From positions 19,282,162 to 19,346,161 of the forward strand of contig JAAALK010000287.1 in NCBI GenBank assembly GCA_019279435.1: a stretch of 64,000 nt of DNA, read 5' to 3'. Both the position numbers and the translations under genes were made by a program. The notes beneath the pieces were generated by a model. That model searched no databases. It saw only the letters and a program-made list of their open reading frames with translations, and had not been told where the DNA came from. The DNA is from Zizania palustris. Taxonomy: Eukaryota; Streptophyta; Magnoliopsida; Poales; Poaceae. Within the stretch, counting starts at the first letter, position 1. Each line of letters begins with the position of its first letter. Positions 20,468 to 30,949 of this stretch are shown here, one piece after another.

Positions 20468-22927
20468 CTACACATGATAAGAACGCCTCGATCGCTCAGT
20501 GCTGGGGTGAGTAAAATAATGACGAGGCATCCAGCACTGAGTGACACGAGTAGTAGGCACAGTAAAAGTAGACGGTCTACGCACATAAAAATCAGAATGA
20601 TGCAAAGTGCGAGGTCTACCTACATGCAAAGAACCCAAAGCATGTCGAGGTCTCCTATTCTGACGAGGTACAAAGCTACTCGCCCGAGGTCTACCACCAT
20701 ATGGAACATGGTGAACACCTCGAGGAGTAAAACCTCTCCGAGAAGCACGAGGAGCCTCGAAAACAGGACGAGAGTAAAACTCAGACTCATGCATACCTAA
20801 AGATGGGTAATGCATGTCCTGATAGCTCATCGCCTGTGCACGTCGCTCATCCTTGATGCGACGGAAACAGAAACCAATCAAATGACCCGCCCTCTGACAA
20901 TAAGAACAGTGAAACACTCTCCTGGGGGCACTCTCATGGGTCATAGGAGCAACTCTCACAGGCTCCTTGGGTTTCTTCTGAGTGGCTTTCTTGGGAGGAT
21001 TTTTCTTGGTAGGAGGTGTGGTTTTCTTTGGTGGATGGGTAGGCTTTTTGGCTGGAGGGGTGTCCAACAGAGCTCTCTCTTTCTCTAGGGTGGTGGGAGA
21101 GGTGAAAACAGTTTTGGAAATACTGTCTGAAGCTATCCTCTCAAAACCCAAACCTAGAGCTACCCCGGCTCTGTCAGCACACAACTTGGTCTTGGCCAAG
21201 AGCAAATCCATCCTACCCTTCCCCTCAGTGCATTTGTTCACCACAGAAAGAAGGTATTCATTTTTGGACATGAGATTTTCAGCTCGCTCTCTGACAGTGC
21301 CTAGCTGGTCCTTAAGGGTGATGCAAGTGTCACAAACAGGTTGCACATCCTTAGAACTACCGGCCCTCTCCAATCTAGCCTCCAAATCATGAACATGCTT
21401 ATCGCGTAAAGAAATGCTATCGCGTAATAAAGAGCAGTTCATGCAATCAACATCATGAGGTCTAGAATCCACCTCCAAAAGCTGCTTCTGTGCAGTCTCA
21501 AGCTCAGAAAGAGTTTGAGCATGTACAGAACGCAACTGAGCAAGCTCACTCATGACAACAGAACATGATTCACATTCAGCATCATCAAACTTAGACTTAA
21601 GCATGGCATATTCAGTAGACATATTTTCTAGCCTAAGTCTAAGGTCTTTTCTTTCTCTAGCGGCTTGCACAAGTAATCTATCCTGACCAAGCACTACTTC
21701 ATTCAGCTCATCTAATTTAATTAGAAGCTGGTCAGATGATAGGTTTACCTCAGATGAGTCAAGCTCATCGCCGCTGTGATCGCTGTCGGCCATGAAGCAA
21801 AGGCCGGTGAAGTCACGTCCCTTCTTGTCCTTCTTGTCCTCCTTCCTTGGGGACTCCTCCTCCTCAGAGCTCGACTCCTCAGTTGAGGATGTGTCGATGT
21901 CGCTGAGAGCAGCAACAAAGGCTCTGGAAGCGGCCTTGGCTACTTTCTTAGCCATCTTGCCGCGCTTGCCCTTCACAAAGGGCTTCCTCTCCTTTTTGTG
22001 GAATTTGGGGCGGTCACTCTCATCTCTCTTTTTAACCTTGGGGCAATTGGCCTTAATGTGAGAGGTGTCGCCACATTCATAACAGCCACTAAAACCACTT
22101 CTCCTCTGATCCCGTCTCTCATGATGAAAGCGGGTGAACCTCCGGGCAATGAGAGCAAGCTCATCATCAGCTAGAGTATCCACCTGCTCCTTTGTGACGG
22201 AGACCAGGGAGGACAAAGCAAAACCATCTGCAAGAACACAAGTGCCTGATGTGCTTGGTTCTGCAGTGGTGCCACGGCTAGTGCTAGAAACCAATGCCAA
22301 TGGCTGTGGCAAAGAGCTTCTGTGCACTGCAAGAGATGCCTTGGCAATCTCTGTGGACTTCAGCTTGCTAAAGAGCTCATCACAGGTCAATGTGTCATAG
22401 CCTGTGGACTCCTCAATGCTGGATATCTTCACCTCCCATATGCTACGGTCAAGAGCATAGAGAAGCTTGATAGCCCTGTCGTGATCACTGTAAGCAAGCG
22501 TCCCGTTGGATCGCAAGTTACTCACTATAGCATCAAAGCGCGAAAACATGGTATCTATAGATTCACCAGGTGCCTGCACAAACAGCTGATACTGTTGGTT
22601 GTAGGTGCTTTGGCGCCTGGCCTTAATCTGAGTAGAGCCCTCATGATAAATAGTGAGCGTTGTCCAAATTTCCCTAGCAGTCCTAAGGTGCTGCACCCTA
22701 TCAAACTCACTCCGACTCAAACCAATGAACAGTATGTTCCTTGCCTTCGAGTTGGCAATATATTGATCTTTTTCGGTTTGAGTGGTGCGGGTATCAGGGA
22801 TGGAGTATTGTGAGTCCACAATCTCCCAAATTGCATTTCCTTGGCTTAACAAGTAAGCCTCCATGCGCACCTTCCAGTATGCAAAATCTGTCCCATCGAA
22901 CAGAGGAATTTTACTGCCTCTATCCAT
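20468..22927 (-). CDS. gag: Copia-1 Gag polyprotein with two CCHC zinc knuckles
   Basis: 819 residues from an ATG at 22927 just inside the primer-binding site. The N-terminus (PLFDGTDFAYWKVRMEAYLL) is the copia Gag start, followed by the capsid-like UBN2-type region. A first CCHC knuckle CYECGDTSHIKANC is near residue 285. A long heptad-rich, probably coiled-coil stretch spans about 400-590, then a lysine/proline-rich segment (PPKKTTPPTKKNPPKK). A second knuckle CSYCQRAGHLIGFC is near 672. Gag builds the particle that packages element RNA. The extra knuckle and length are Sirevirus features. It ends at UAG, after which the same frame continues into protease. Confidence 0.92.
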   Translation of the reverse strand: MDRGSKIPLFDGTDFAYWKVRMEAYLLSQGNAIWEIVDSQYSIPDTRTTQTEKDQYIANSKARNILFIGLSRSEFDRVQHLRTAREIWTTLTIYHEGSTQIKARRQSTYNQQYQLFVQAPGESIDTMFSRFDAIVSNLRSNGTLAYSDHDRAIKLLYALDRSIWEVKISSIEESTGYDTLTCDELFSKLKSTEIAKASLAVHRSSLPQPLALVSSTSRGTTAEPSTSGTCVLADGFALSSLVSVTKEQVDTLADDELALIARRFTRFHHERRDQRRSGFSGCYECGDTSHIKANCPKVKKRDESDRPKFHKKERKPFVKGKRGKMAKKVAKAASRAFVAALSDIDTSSTEESSSEEEESPRKEDKKDKKGRDFTGLCFMADSDHSGDELDSSEVNLSSDQLLIKLDELNEVVLGQDRLLVQAARERKDLRLRLENMSTEYAMLKSKFDDAECESCSVVMSELAQLRSVHAQTLSELETAQKQLLEVDSRPHDVDCMNCSLLRDSISLRDKHVHDLEARLERAGSSKDVQPVCDTCITLKDQLGTVRERAENLMSKNEYLLSVVNKCTEGKGRMDLLLAKTKLCADRAGVALGLGFERIASDSISKTVFTSPTTLEKERALLDTPPAKKPTHPPKKTTPPTKKNPPKKATQKKPKEPVRVAPMTHESAPRRVFHCSYCQRAGHLIGFCFRRIKDERRAQAMSYQDMHYPSLGMHESEFYSRPVFEAPRASRRGFTPRGVHHVPYGGRPRASSFVPRQNRRPRHALGSLHVGRPRTLHHSDFYVRRPSTFTVPTTRVTQCWMPRHYFTHPSTERSRRSYHV

Positions 22928-22977
22928 GTCGCCAACAGATCACAAAACCGGTTAAGGTCAACTGGTGATCTTAACCT

Positions 22978-22989
22978 GCTCTGATACCA
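22978..22989 (-). other. Copia-1 primer-binding site (initiator tRNA-Met)
   Basis: On the minus strand this reads TGGTATCAGAGC, complementary to the 3' end of plant initiator tRNA-Met. It lies 2 bp inside the 5' LTR (22992-25006), the standard place for priming minus-strand cDNA. Confidence 0.95.
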
Positions 22990-22991
22990 AT

Positions 22992-25006
22992 TGTTGGACC
23001 GGAAACGGCGACCAGAGGGGGGGTGAATGGGAGCTTTTAAAATTTCGGGCTAAAAACTTAGCCTTCGGTTCTGTTCTGTCTTCTGCGGAACAGGCTTCGA
23101 ACACAGCCTTCGAAGGTCTGGTTCGGAGGTACTTCGACACCTTCGAACACAGGCTTCGAAGGGGCAAAAGTTCGAAGCCACGAAGACTTCGCTCCACTAA
23201 CAACCCTCGAAAATCTACTCTGCTAAGTCAGTGCAGGCTCCGCACACGAGGTGCTTCGAGCAGGCTTCGCACTTCACCCTTCGCAAGAGTGGACAGCCCT
23301 CTGAGGACTTCGACCAAGTACTAGGCGACAGCAACGGGTGCTGGGCTTCGTACCCGAAGGTCTACACGCACACACAACGGACTTCGCTAAGGGCTTCGAC
23401 ACAAGAAGCAAAACGAGAAACAACCAGGGCTTCGCTAGTAATCAGCGAGGTCTTGCCTCGTGTTACACAGAGCGACAGCACACTGAAAAGCACACTTCGC
23501 GAGAAAAACACCCTTCGCCAAGACAGGCTTCGGAGAGCTAAAAGCTAGCGAGGTATGCAACGCGAGCTCAAGCAAAAGCACAAAGAAGCAGGGCTTCGCC
23601 GCTTGAACAAGGAACACTGAAATAAATTGAACTCAGAATGAATACAGCGAGGTCTGTCTACAGGAGCTCAACAGTAAATGCTCAAAGTGTTGAAAGTTAC
23701 CTACCGAGCCCCCATATTTATAGCCCACGGCTTCATCCTAAGGAAGTGACTACTTTACCCCTAGGGTTTACAACAGATTTGTCTCTATAGAACTAAGGGG
23801 TACAAAAGGTAGTCCACCTTTATTTTGGAGGCTTCTCTGTCAGCTGCAGAGGGGACAGTGTCAGCCTTTTTCAGAACAGACAGTGTCAGCCTTTACAGTG
23901 TTGACTTCTGGAACCTCCCTTCGCACGCGAGGGGTGCGGAAGCTTCGGCGAGAAGCCTGCAGCCTGTTGGCCTTCGCTCCGCCGAAGAAGACCTCCGATA
24001 CAGTGACGGTTTTGAGCCGAAGCCGTCAAAGCCCTTGGGCCTTCGCACCACCACCTCCGGAGTGGATCACCACGGCTTCGCAGCTACTCCGAGCTCGAAC
24101 ACCGTCCGTCCGTGTACCGAAGCCATGCATGGCCGAAGCACCTCAAGTCATCCTCACTCCGGAGCTAGCCTCGCTCCGAAGTCCTTCACACTCCGAAGCC
24201 CCACCTTCGGAGTACCACCCTTCGAAGTCCCTCCTTCGTCCAAGGCCTCCGCATGAAGCATTCCATGAGCACTTCGTCGCAGTGTCTCACTCCGAGCACA
24301 CTCCTCGACGAACCTCACCCGGACCATGCCTTCGATGCGCCTCGACTTCTGAGAACTTCGTCGGGCACCCTTCGAGTGTCTCCCTCCGGAGCACACATCG
24401 AACACCTTGCCTCCGCAGAGGACTTGTTCCACCACCTCCGAAGTTACTCCATTCGGAGTACCTTCGAAGTGCCTCACCTCCGAGGACTTTGTCTCGGAGT
24501 ACCTTCAGCCGGAGCCACGCTCCGCACTCTCTGCCTTCACCTGGCACGCCTCGACCCGAGGACCGACCCGGACCACCTTCGCAGCCACCGTGACGGAGCT
24601 CCCCGCTCCCCTGGCATCAAGCCACCCGCTTGACCCAGGTCCACCCGGCTCGAACCTTGTCCGTCGCCTCCGAAGTCCCTGCGCACCACCGACAAACAGA
24701 CAAGTGTATCCAGTACTCCGGAGACCTCTCCGGGTTAACAACCTCCGGCACACACTCCGGTGTACCGCCCAAAGTACCGAACCCATCGGTACGAACCCAG
24801 TCATCGCGTACTGTCGGACCCCTCCGACAGGTACACTCCGCTGCACAGCTGCAGCAAGCAAACACCGAACACACTCCGGTGACACACCTCCGAACACCCT
24901 TCGGAGGTACCACCTCCGAAGCCCCTCCGGAGGTACCCTTCGAACAGAGGGTAAATAATCCAGTCAATCACTCATCACAAACACCGAAACCACCCTTGGT
25001 TTCTCA
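22992..25006 (-). repeat. Copia-1 5' LTR
   Basis: 2015 bp, differing from the 3' LTR by eye at 24360 (G versus A), 24879 (G versus A) and one G in the run near the end at 23015. It is the transcription-initiating copy on the minus strand. Confidence 0.95.
23711..23722 (-). promoter_or_regulatory. Copia-1 LTR TATA box
   Basis: On the minus strand this reads TATAAATATGGG, followed by the GC-richer R region. It is the only good TATA box in the LTR and is upstream of gag in the right direction. The same site is at 14841-14852 in the 3' LTR. Confidence 0.6.
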
Positions 25007-25339
25007 CTTCCCAACCCTCAACTTGTTTTGTTGTTCAAAACCAAAGTCAAAGACAACGCATGGACAACTATCATGGCACATGACCATAACCGTGGGCACG
25101 ACTGTTTAAATAGTTCATACTTCTATAGAAAAGGAGTTTCACAATACCCTTATATCACAATCTTACTCTTTAACCAGCTTACCAGCCAAGAAAAGGAGGT
25201 TCACTACAAGGCGTTTCCCTAGATGATTTAGGATAACCCATTGCCACATAGACGAGTCCAACCAAAGATATGTTTGCCCTAGGCCCCTTTTCCTATGAAA
25301 TCCCTAGGGTGCTCAAATCTCCGTTCACCTCTCCCTACC
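25007..25339 (-). mobile_element. Gypsy-type long LTR, continuation beyond copia-1
   Basis: It starts with the second copy of CTTCC. It carries CCATAACCGTGGGCACGACTG, the complement of the GAGCCCACGGTCAAGG landmark of the other long LTRs, and therefore continues the minus-strand LTR that begins at 13296. It stops at the TGTAACACC end of the next element at 25340, so it is truncated there or continues beyond that insertion. Confidence 0.5.
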
Positions 25340-26462
25340 TGTAACACCCCGATTTTTCAAAATAAAATAAATTGAAGAAATACAAATTTTAAATAAATAA
25401 ATTTTGTTTTAATAATAAAATGGTTGACATAATAAAGGATCAAAAATTAAGAATTAAAATGAGGTAAATAAAAACTTTGAAATAAGGATAATTTAATTAA
25501 GTTTGAACCTAAAAGAGGACAAATAAATAAAAAATCATAAGAAATAATTCAAGATTAAAGTTTGGGAATTTTTGTTAAGTTCCTCAAGTTAAAACACAAT
25601 TTTAGGATTTTTTCCCCTAAATTTTTAGGACCTTTGCAAGAAAATTCAAATGAATTTGAGGAATTAATTTAAATAGAAAAAGGTAATTTAAATCCGTGTG
25701 GGCCGCTTTCTGCCAATCTCCTTCCAGGCCAGCACAGCCCAACCCATTACCCTCACTGACATGGGACCCCCACCTGTCAGTCTCCCCTCTCCCTTCCGTG
25801 CGCGTCACACCCTCTCTTCCCTCTTTGACACCCGGGCTCTAACTGTCGGTGTCGAAATCCCGCGCTTGCACCCGCCCCCTCCCTCGTCTAGTGGACCCCG
25901 CCTATCGGTGACTGTGATCGCGCCCGCACCCACTGCCAGCCGACCCCACTTGTTAGGAGCTTCTTCCCCACAGGAATCACCCCCCAATCACTCCCCCACC
26001 ACGCCGGCAAACCCTAGCACCCGAATTCCGTCGTCGTCGCATGCCTTCCGCCAGTAATCCCTTTCTCTCTTCAACCCGACGTAGAATCACCTCGAATCAC
26101 CGGATCACCATATAGAAGGAACCCTCATAGGCAAACATGGAACCCCCCGACCTTCTCTCTGTTAGCCTTCCATCTACACCACCGGCGGTCCCTATAAATC
26201 CCCTGTGTCCTCGTACCCTAAGCATCTTGAAACCACCAGCTTTCGCCAATTCTAGAGCATCGCTGCCCAATTTTCCATCACTGCCTCTGTTCCCTCTCCG
26301 GCCGCCGCTCGCCGTCAACACCCCCAAGACCGCCATCACCTCACCTCCGTCGGTGTCCCCTCCATTTGAGCTGACGACCGCCAGAGGACCGTTGTTGCCG
26401 TCGACCCAAGAGAGCTTCACCACCCCTCTCATCATCGGCCTTGATCCATCGTCGACCTGTGC
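25340..26462 (+). repeat. Truncated 5' LTR of the gag-only relic
   Basis: It matches 28104-29060 and 32235-32420 of the 3' LTR in order, including a TATAAAT box at 26193-26199. Similarity stops soon after GACCCAAGAGAGCTTCACC. Confidence 0.75.
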
Positions 26463-26595
26463 TATGGGCAAGTCAAAATAAGAACTATAATCAACAAATC
26501 TTTCTTTACCATAGTAATAAAAAGAACTATCATTATTTAAAAAATTATTCTAAGTCTCTTCATCTTCTCTATGAGGTGTTATGTCCTTCAGAAGA

Positions 26596-28010
26596 ATGGC
26601 CAGCAGTCAGAACAATAGTGCCAACATAAACAACAATGAAGCCGAAGGCAACCCTGCCAGCAACTTCCCCGGAAGCATTGTGCCAAACTAGGGTGCAACC
26701 GGCCAACGCCAGTCTGGCATTCCAGTTGCCAATCACCCCACCCTAGCCGAGATGATGACAAATCAAAACCAACTGATCACGACACTGTTGGCTCAGATGC
26801 AGCAGCGGACGCAAATGCAAGAGGAGAAAATCCAACTGCGTCAACTCCAACAATAGCAAGCTCAAGACTCACACCCCCGGCACCCTGCACCGGCACAATC
26901 ACAAGCGCCATAACTATCATAGTTGGGAAATTTGTAAAAATGCCATTAAAATTTCCTGTAATTTGAAAAATGCTACTGTCAGTGACTGTGGTAGGTCCCA
27001 TCTGTCAGTGACACGCTGATGGCATATTTCAAAACTATGAAAATTATAATGGCATGAAAAAATTTGGCCCATCATAGTTTCTGCGTGTGAGACCACCCAC
27101 CTTCTCCAGCACCACCAACCCAATGGAGGCAGGAGATTGGCTCTGTGCCATAACCAAGAAGTTGTAACTTTTGACCTGCACCGACCAGGAGCGTGTGGCA
27201 TTCGCCACCCATCAATTTTATGGACTAGCAGCCGAGTGGTGGCACAACTACCATGAGTCCCAGCCTAAGGACCATGTGGTCACTTGGGCAAAATTCCCAG
27301 TCGCTTTTAGAGCTGCCCACGTACCAGCCGGGATTGTTGCCCTCAAGAAGCAAGAGTTCCGTGACCTGCAGCAAAGCAATAAGACCGTCATAGCGTATTT
27401 GTACGGAGTTCAATCGTTTGGCATGATATGCACCAGAAGACGTGCGTACAGACGCAAACAAGCAAGGAAAGTTCTTGAGGGGACTAAAGGATGAACTATC
27501 AATTCAACTCATTGCAGTAGATTATACCGACTTTCAAAAGTTGGTAAAAAAACCAATTATCTAAGAGTCTTTGAAGAACAAGATAGATCAGAAGAAGAGA
27601 AAGATGATTTCCTTCCATTATCAACAAAGGAATGCTCAGAGGCCCCGCACCATGGTTACTCCTCAAGCGTCAGCCGCTTTCGAGCCATAGAATGCCAATG
27701 GGGGAACGAGTTAAGGCATCTCTCACCAAGCACTGCTCACGATTCATGCTCCAATGCAGACCACCAGAGTTATGAAGGATAAGAACAACAAAGTCGAGGT
27801 TTGTTCCAACTGTCGCTAGGAAGGGAACTTCTCCAACATATGTCCTTACCCCAAGAAACCATAAGGCCCTACCTCAAACCCGATGGTTCATGCTCAAATG
27901 CACCACATTTCCGCCAAGGAAGCCGAAGGTATGTCAGAAGATGTTTCAAGTATGTCTCCTATCAACACAGTATTGGCAGATGTTCCACTTAATTCTGAAG
28001 CAGCACCTTC
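26596..28010 (+). pseudogene. gag: Gypsy gag pseudogene
   Basis: An ATG at 26596 begins a glutamine/asparagine-rich start (MASSQNNSANINNNEAEGN). After several stops the frame reads LAEMMTNQNQLITTLLAQMQ. A 146-bp MITE then breaks it. Past the MITE, from about 27170, the capsid core is clear: FYGLAAEWWHNYHESQ, then WAKFPVAFRAAHVPAGIVAL and KKQEFRDLQQSNKTVIAYL, typical of Ty3/Gypsy retrotransposon gag domains. A frame change near 27420-27450 follows, then a C-terminal zinc-knuckle remnant (VEVCSNC ... NFSNICPYPKKP) interrupted by a stop. It cannot encode a functional Gag. Confidence 0.8.
26925..27070. mobile_element. 146-bp Mutator-type MITE inside gag
   Basis: A perfect 9-bp target duplication ATCATAGTT flanks it (26916-26924 and 27071-27079), the Mutator hallmark. 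The left end GGGAAATTTGTAAAAATGCC resembles the reverse complement of the right end GGGCCAAATTTTTTCATGCC. There is no coding capacity. The GGG...ATGCCA end style resembles the larger MULE at 38982. Confidence 0.8.
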
Positions 28011-29817
28011 TTCAATTCTGGAGCACCGTTGAATGCCTCGCCTCCTGAGTTTTTCGGAGTTCGCTTCGAATCTTGGGACGAGATTCTTTGTAAGGGGTAG
28101 GATTATAACACCCTAATTTTTTCAAAATAAAAAATTCAATAAATAAAAATTTTAAATAAAAAAATTGTGTTTTAATAATAAAATGGTTGAAATAATAAAG
28201 GATAAAAAATCTTAAGGAAGAATTAAAATGAGGTAAATAAAAACTTTGGAATAAGGAGAATTTAATTAAGTTTGAAATTAAAAGAGGACAAATAAATTAA
28301 AAATTATATGAAATAATTCAAGATTAAAGTTTGGGAATTTTTGTTAAGTTCCTCAAGTCAAAACACAATTTTAGGATTTTTTTCTGATTTTTTAGGACCT
28401 TTGTAACTAGCATAGAAAATTCAAATAAATTTTAGGAATTAATTTTAATAGAAAAAGGTAATTTAAATCCCAGCGGGCTGCCTTCTCCCAATCTCCTTCT
28501 AGGCCGGCCCAGCCCAACCCAATACCCTCACTAACATGGGGAACCCCACCTATTAGTATCCCCTCTCCCTTCTGTGCGCGCCGCGCCCTCTCTTCCCTCT
28601 TTGACGCCCGAGCCCTAGTAGTCAATGCCAAAGTCTCGTGCCTGTACCCGCCCCTCCCTCTGCCAGTGACCCCCGCCTGTCAGTGGCTGTGACCACGCCC
28701 GCACCCGTTGCCATCTCGACCCCACTTGCTAGGAGTTTCTTCCCCACAGGAATCGCCCCCAATCTCTCCCCTACCACACCAGCAAACCCTAGCGCCCGAA
28801 TTCCACCGATGTCGCATGCCTTCCACCAAATTGGCTCTGGAATCACGCTTGCCTTTCCCCGTTGATCCCTTTCCCTCTTAAACCTAATGTCAAATCACCC
28901 TGAATCACCAGATCGTTGTATAGAAGGAACCCTCATCGGCAAACATGAAAACCCCCGACCTTCTCTCTTTTAGCCTTCCTTCTACACCACCGGTGGTCCC
29001 TGTAAATCCCCTACGTCCCCGTACCCCATGCATTCCAAAACCACCAGCCTTCACCAATTCCATATGGTAACATCCCTAAATTTTGGAGCAATAAAATAAA
29101 TACAGAAAACTCAGAATTTCCAGAAAATGTTTATTTTAATTCTCCAAAAGCCACAAATGCATAAATAGAATCCATAGAAATACTTCAAATAATGATCTGA
29201 AAAAATTATGTTATGTTCCTAAGACCAAGATACAATTTTGGGATTTTTTACAAATTTTTCTAATCCGTGCTACTAGCCCATAATTTATAAATCATTTTCT
29301 ACAATTAATTTTATTCAGAAATCAATTTTAAATGCTATTGGGTCGCAACCTCGCTTTCTCTCTCTCCGGCCGGCCCAACCCACCAATCCCCTTGAATCCT
29401 CACTGACAAATGGACCCCGCCTGTCAGTGCGCTCAACCTTTCACCCGAACCCTGGCCCGCCTATCAGTCTTCTCCCCTCACAACTTGCACACTTAGGCCC
29501 ACCTGCCGGTGCCGACCGTTGTGCAGTTGGACTTCACCCGCTCGCTGACCGGTGGCCCTGCCCTGTCAGGCTTCATCAACCTCGAGCGCCCGAGATCCCG
29601 GGCCACCGCTGTGAAAGCCGATCATCTTCGCCGTGGGTCTGAGCTCCGATTAAACATCGGAATTAATCCACTATTATGCCCGCACTTGAATGCCCTCGGA
29701 TTCCCTCGCCGTTAAGCCCTAGAGCACCGCAATTAACCAAATTAAACCTCGCAAGAGTAATTAAGTGTTAACCCTTGGTTTAACCCTTTCTCACTACTGT
29801 TAGCCTCGCTAGAGCAC

Positions 29818-29825
29818 TATAAAAG
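29818..29825 (+). promoter_or_regulatory. LTR TATA box
   Basis: TATAAAAG, about 750 bp from the LTR start. Equivalent boxes lie in the related LTRs at 36518-36525 (TATAAAAG) and 58066-58073 (TATTTAAA). Confidence 0.55.
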
Positions 29826-30949
29826 GACCCCTGAGCATACCGCGTTCGGCACCACTCTCTATTGCCCTCCCTCGCCAAGCCAGAGAGCAAGCATTGCCAA
29901 TTTGCGCAGCCGCTCTGGTTCGTGCTCCAGCCACTGCTCACCATCGCCGGAGTCCCTCCCTCGCCCTGTCGTCGACACCGGAGTGATCCTCACCCACCGT
30001 TGCATCTCGGCCACCGCTCCAATCGAGCCCTTCGCCACCGGAACCCCGTCACCATCAAGGACCCGAACCTCCACCGTCGCCGGCCTCGTCCAGTCGACCT
30101 CGAGCCTCACCGACGGTACCCATGTGATCCCCTTGTTATCCTGATCCCGTTTTTAGGATTAGCTTGCAGTCCCGACCATCACCGTCGCCACCAGGGCCGT
30201 CGCCTTTGTTGGCCGTCGTCGGAGAAGACGACAGGAGTAGGTAAAATCCCCGTGCCATGTCGGATCTCACCACGACCGCACGATCTTGATCGGACGGTAG
30301 GGATTAGATCACATCTGAGGTCTAATCCTGGCCGCCTGATCTTGATGAAGGGGTATCGTGTAATCTCATCTATCCATCGCTATTTAAAATCCCGCCGAGA
30401 TCCAGGCCGTAGATCAATACCGGTTCGGTATGTTTTAATCTCAGTTGTTGATCTTCACTTAATAATCCCGTGCGCACTGTAACCATTAGATCTTGATCCA
30501 CTGGCTCAGATTCACCCAGTCCACAATACAGTACTCGGTTTCATGGTGGACTCGGTTTACCGTGGACCAGAGGCTGGTTTATAGTTTAAATAAAATCCAG
30601 AAAATGGTTTAAACTTTAGAAATTCATAACTTTCTCAAATTAACTCCAAATTTGACCATTCAAATTTCAGAAAGTTTATCTTTTTATTCTCTTCATGTTC
30701 ATCCAATAAAATGTATATGTTTACACTAGACAATTTATATTATTTAATTGGGATTAAAATCAAAATTAAGAAATCATTTTATAATTTCAAAAATTCATAA
30801 CTCCTTTAAAATTAATTCTAAAAATTACCATTTTAATGTCAGAAGTTGTATCTTTTTATTTTATTCAACTTTACCCAATATAATTTATATGTTTGTACTG
30901 TGATTTTATATTTTTTAATTGCTTGTTATTCCTCATTTTGTGTACCTAG

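Larger units (their letters stand above)
14121..25006 (-). mobile_element. Copia-1: Sirevirus-type Ty1/copia retrotransposon, apparently complete
   Basis: The element is 10,886 bp with two near-identical LTRs (TG...CA ends) and a perfect 5-bp target duplication CTTCC (14116-14120 and 25007-25011). In coding order on the minus strand it holds 5' LTR, primer-binding site, gag, pol (protease, integrase, RT, RNase H), a non-coding region with repeated polypurine tracts, and 3' LTR. Integrase before RT defines Ty1/copia. Large gag with an extra zinc knuckle, LTRs of about 2 kb and multiple AGGGGGAG tracts fit the Sirevirus lineage. It sits inside an older Gypsy-type LTR. By eye the LTRs differ by two substitutions and one G-run indel, so insertion was recent. 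Confidence 0.95.

Noticed and set aside
22978..22989. Possible tRNA gene, from the tRNA-Met-like GCTCTGATACCA
   Set aside because: Only the 12-base primer-binding complement is present, next to an LTR. There is no cloverleaf.
29862..30482. 206-residue frame in the solo LTR, and a 184-residue counterpart at 57979-58533
   Set aside because: The two share short peptide-like stretches (PRPVDL) but are GC-rich LTR leader sequence. The phase does not fit the downstream mini-ORF block, so I did not call a first exon.
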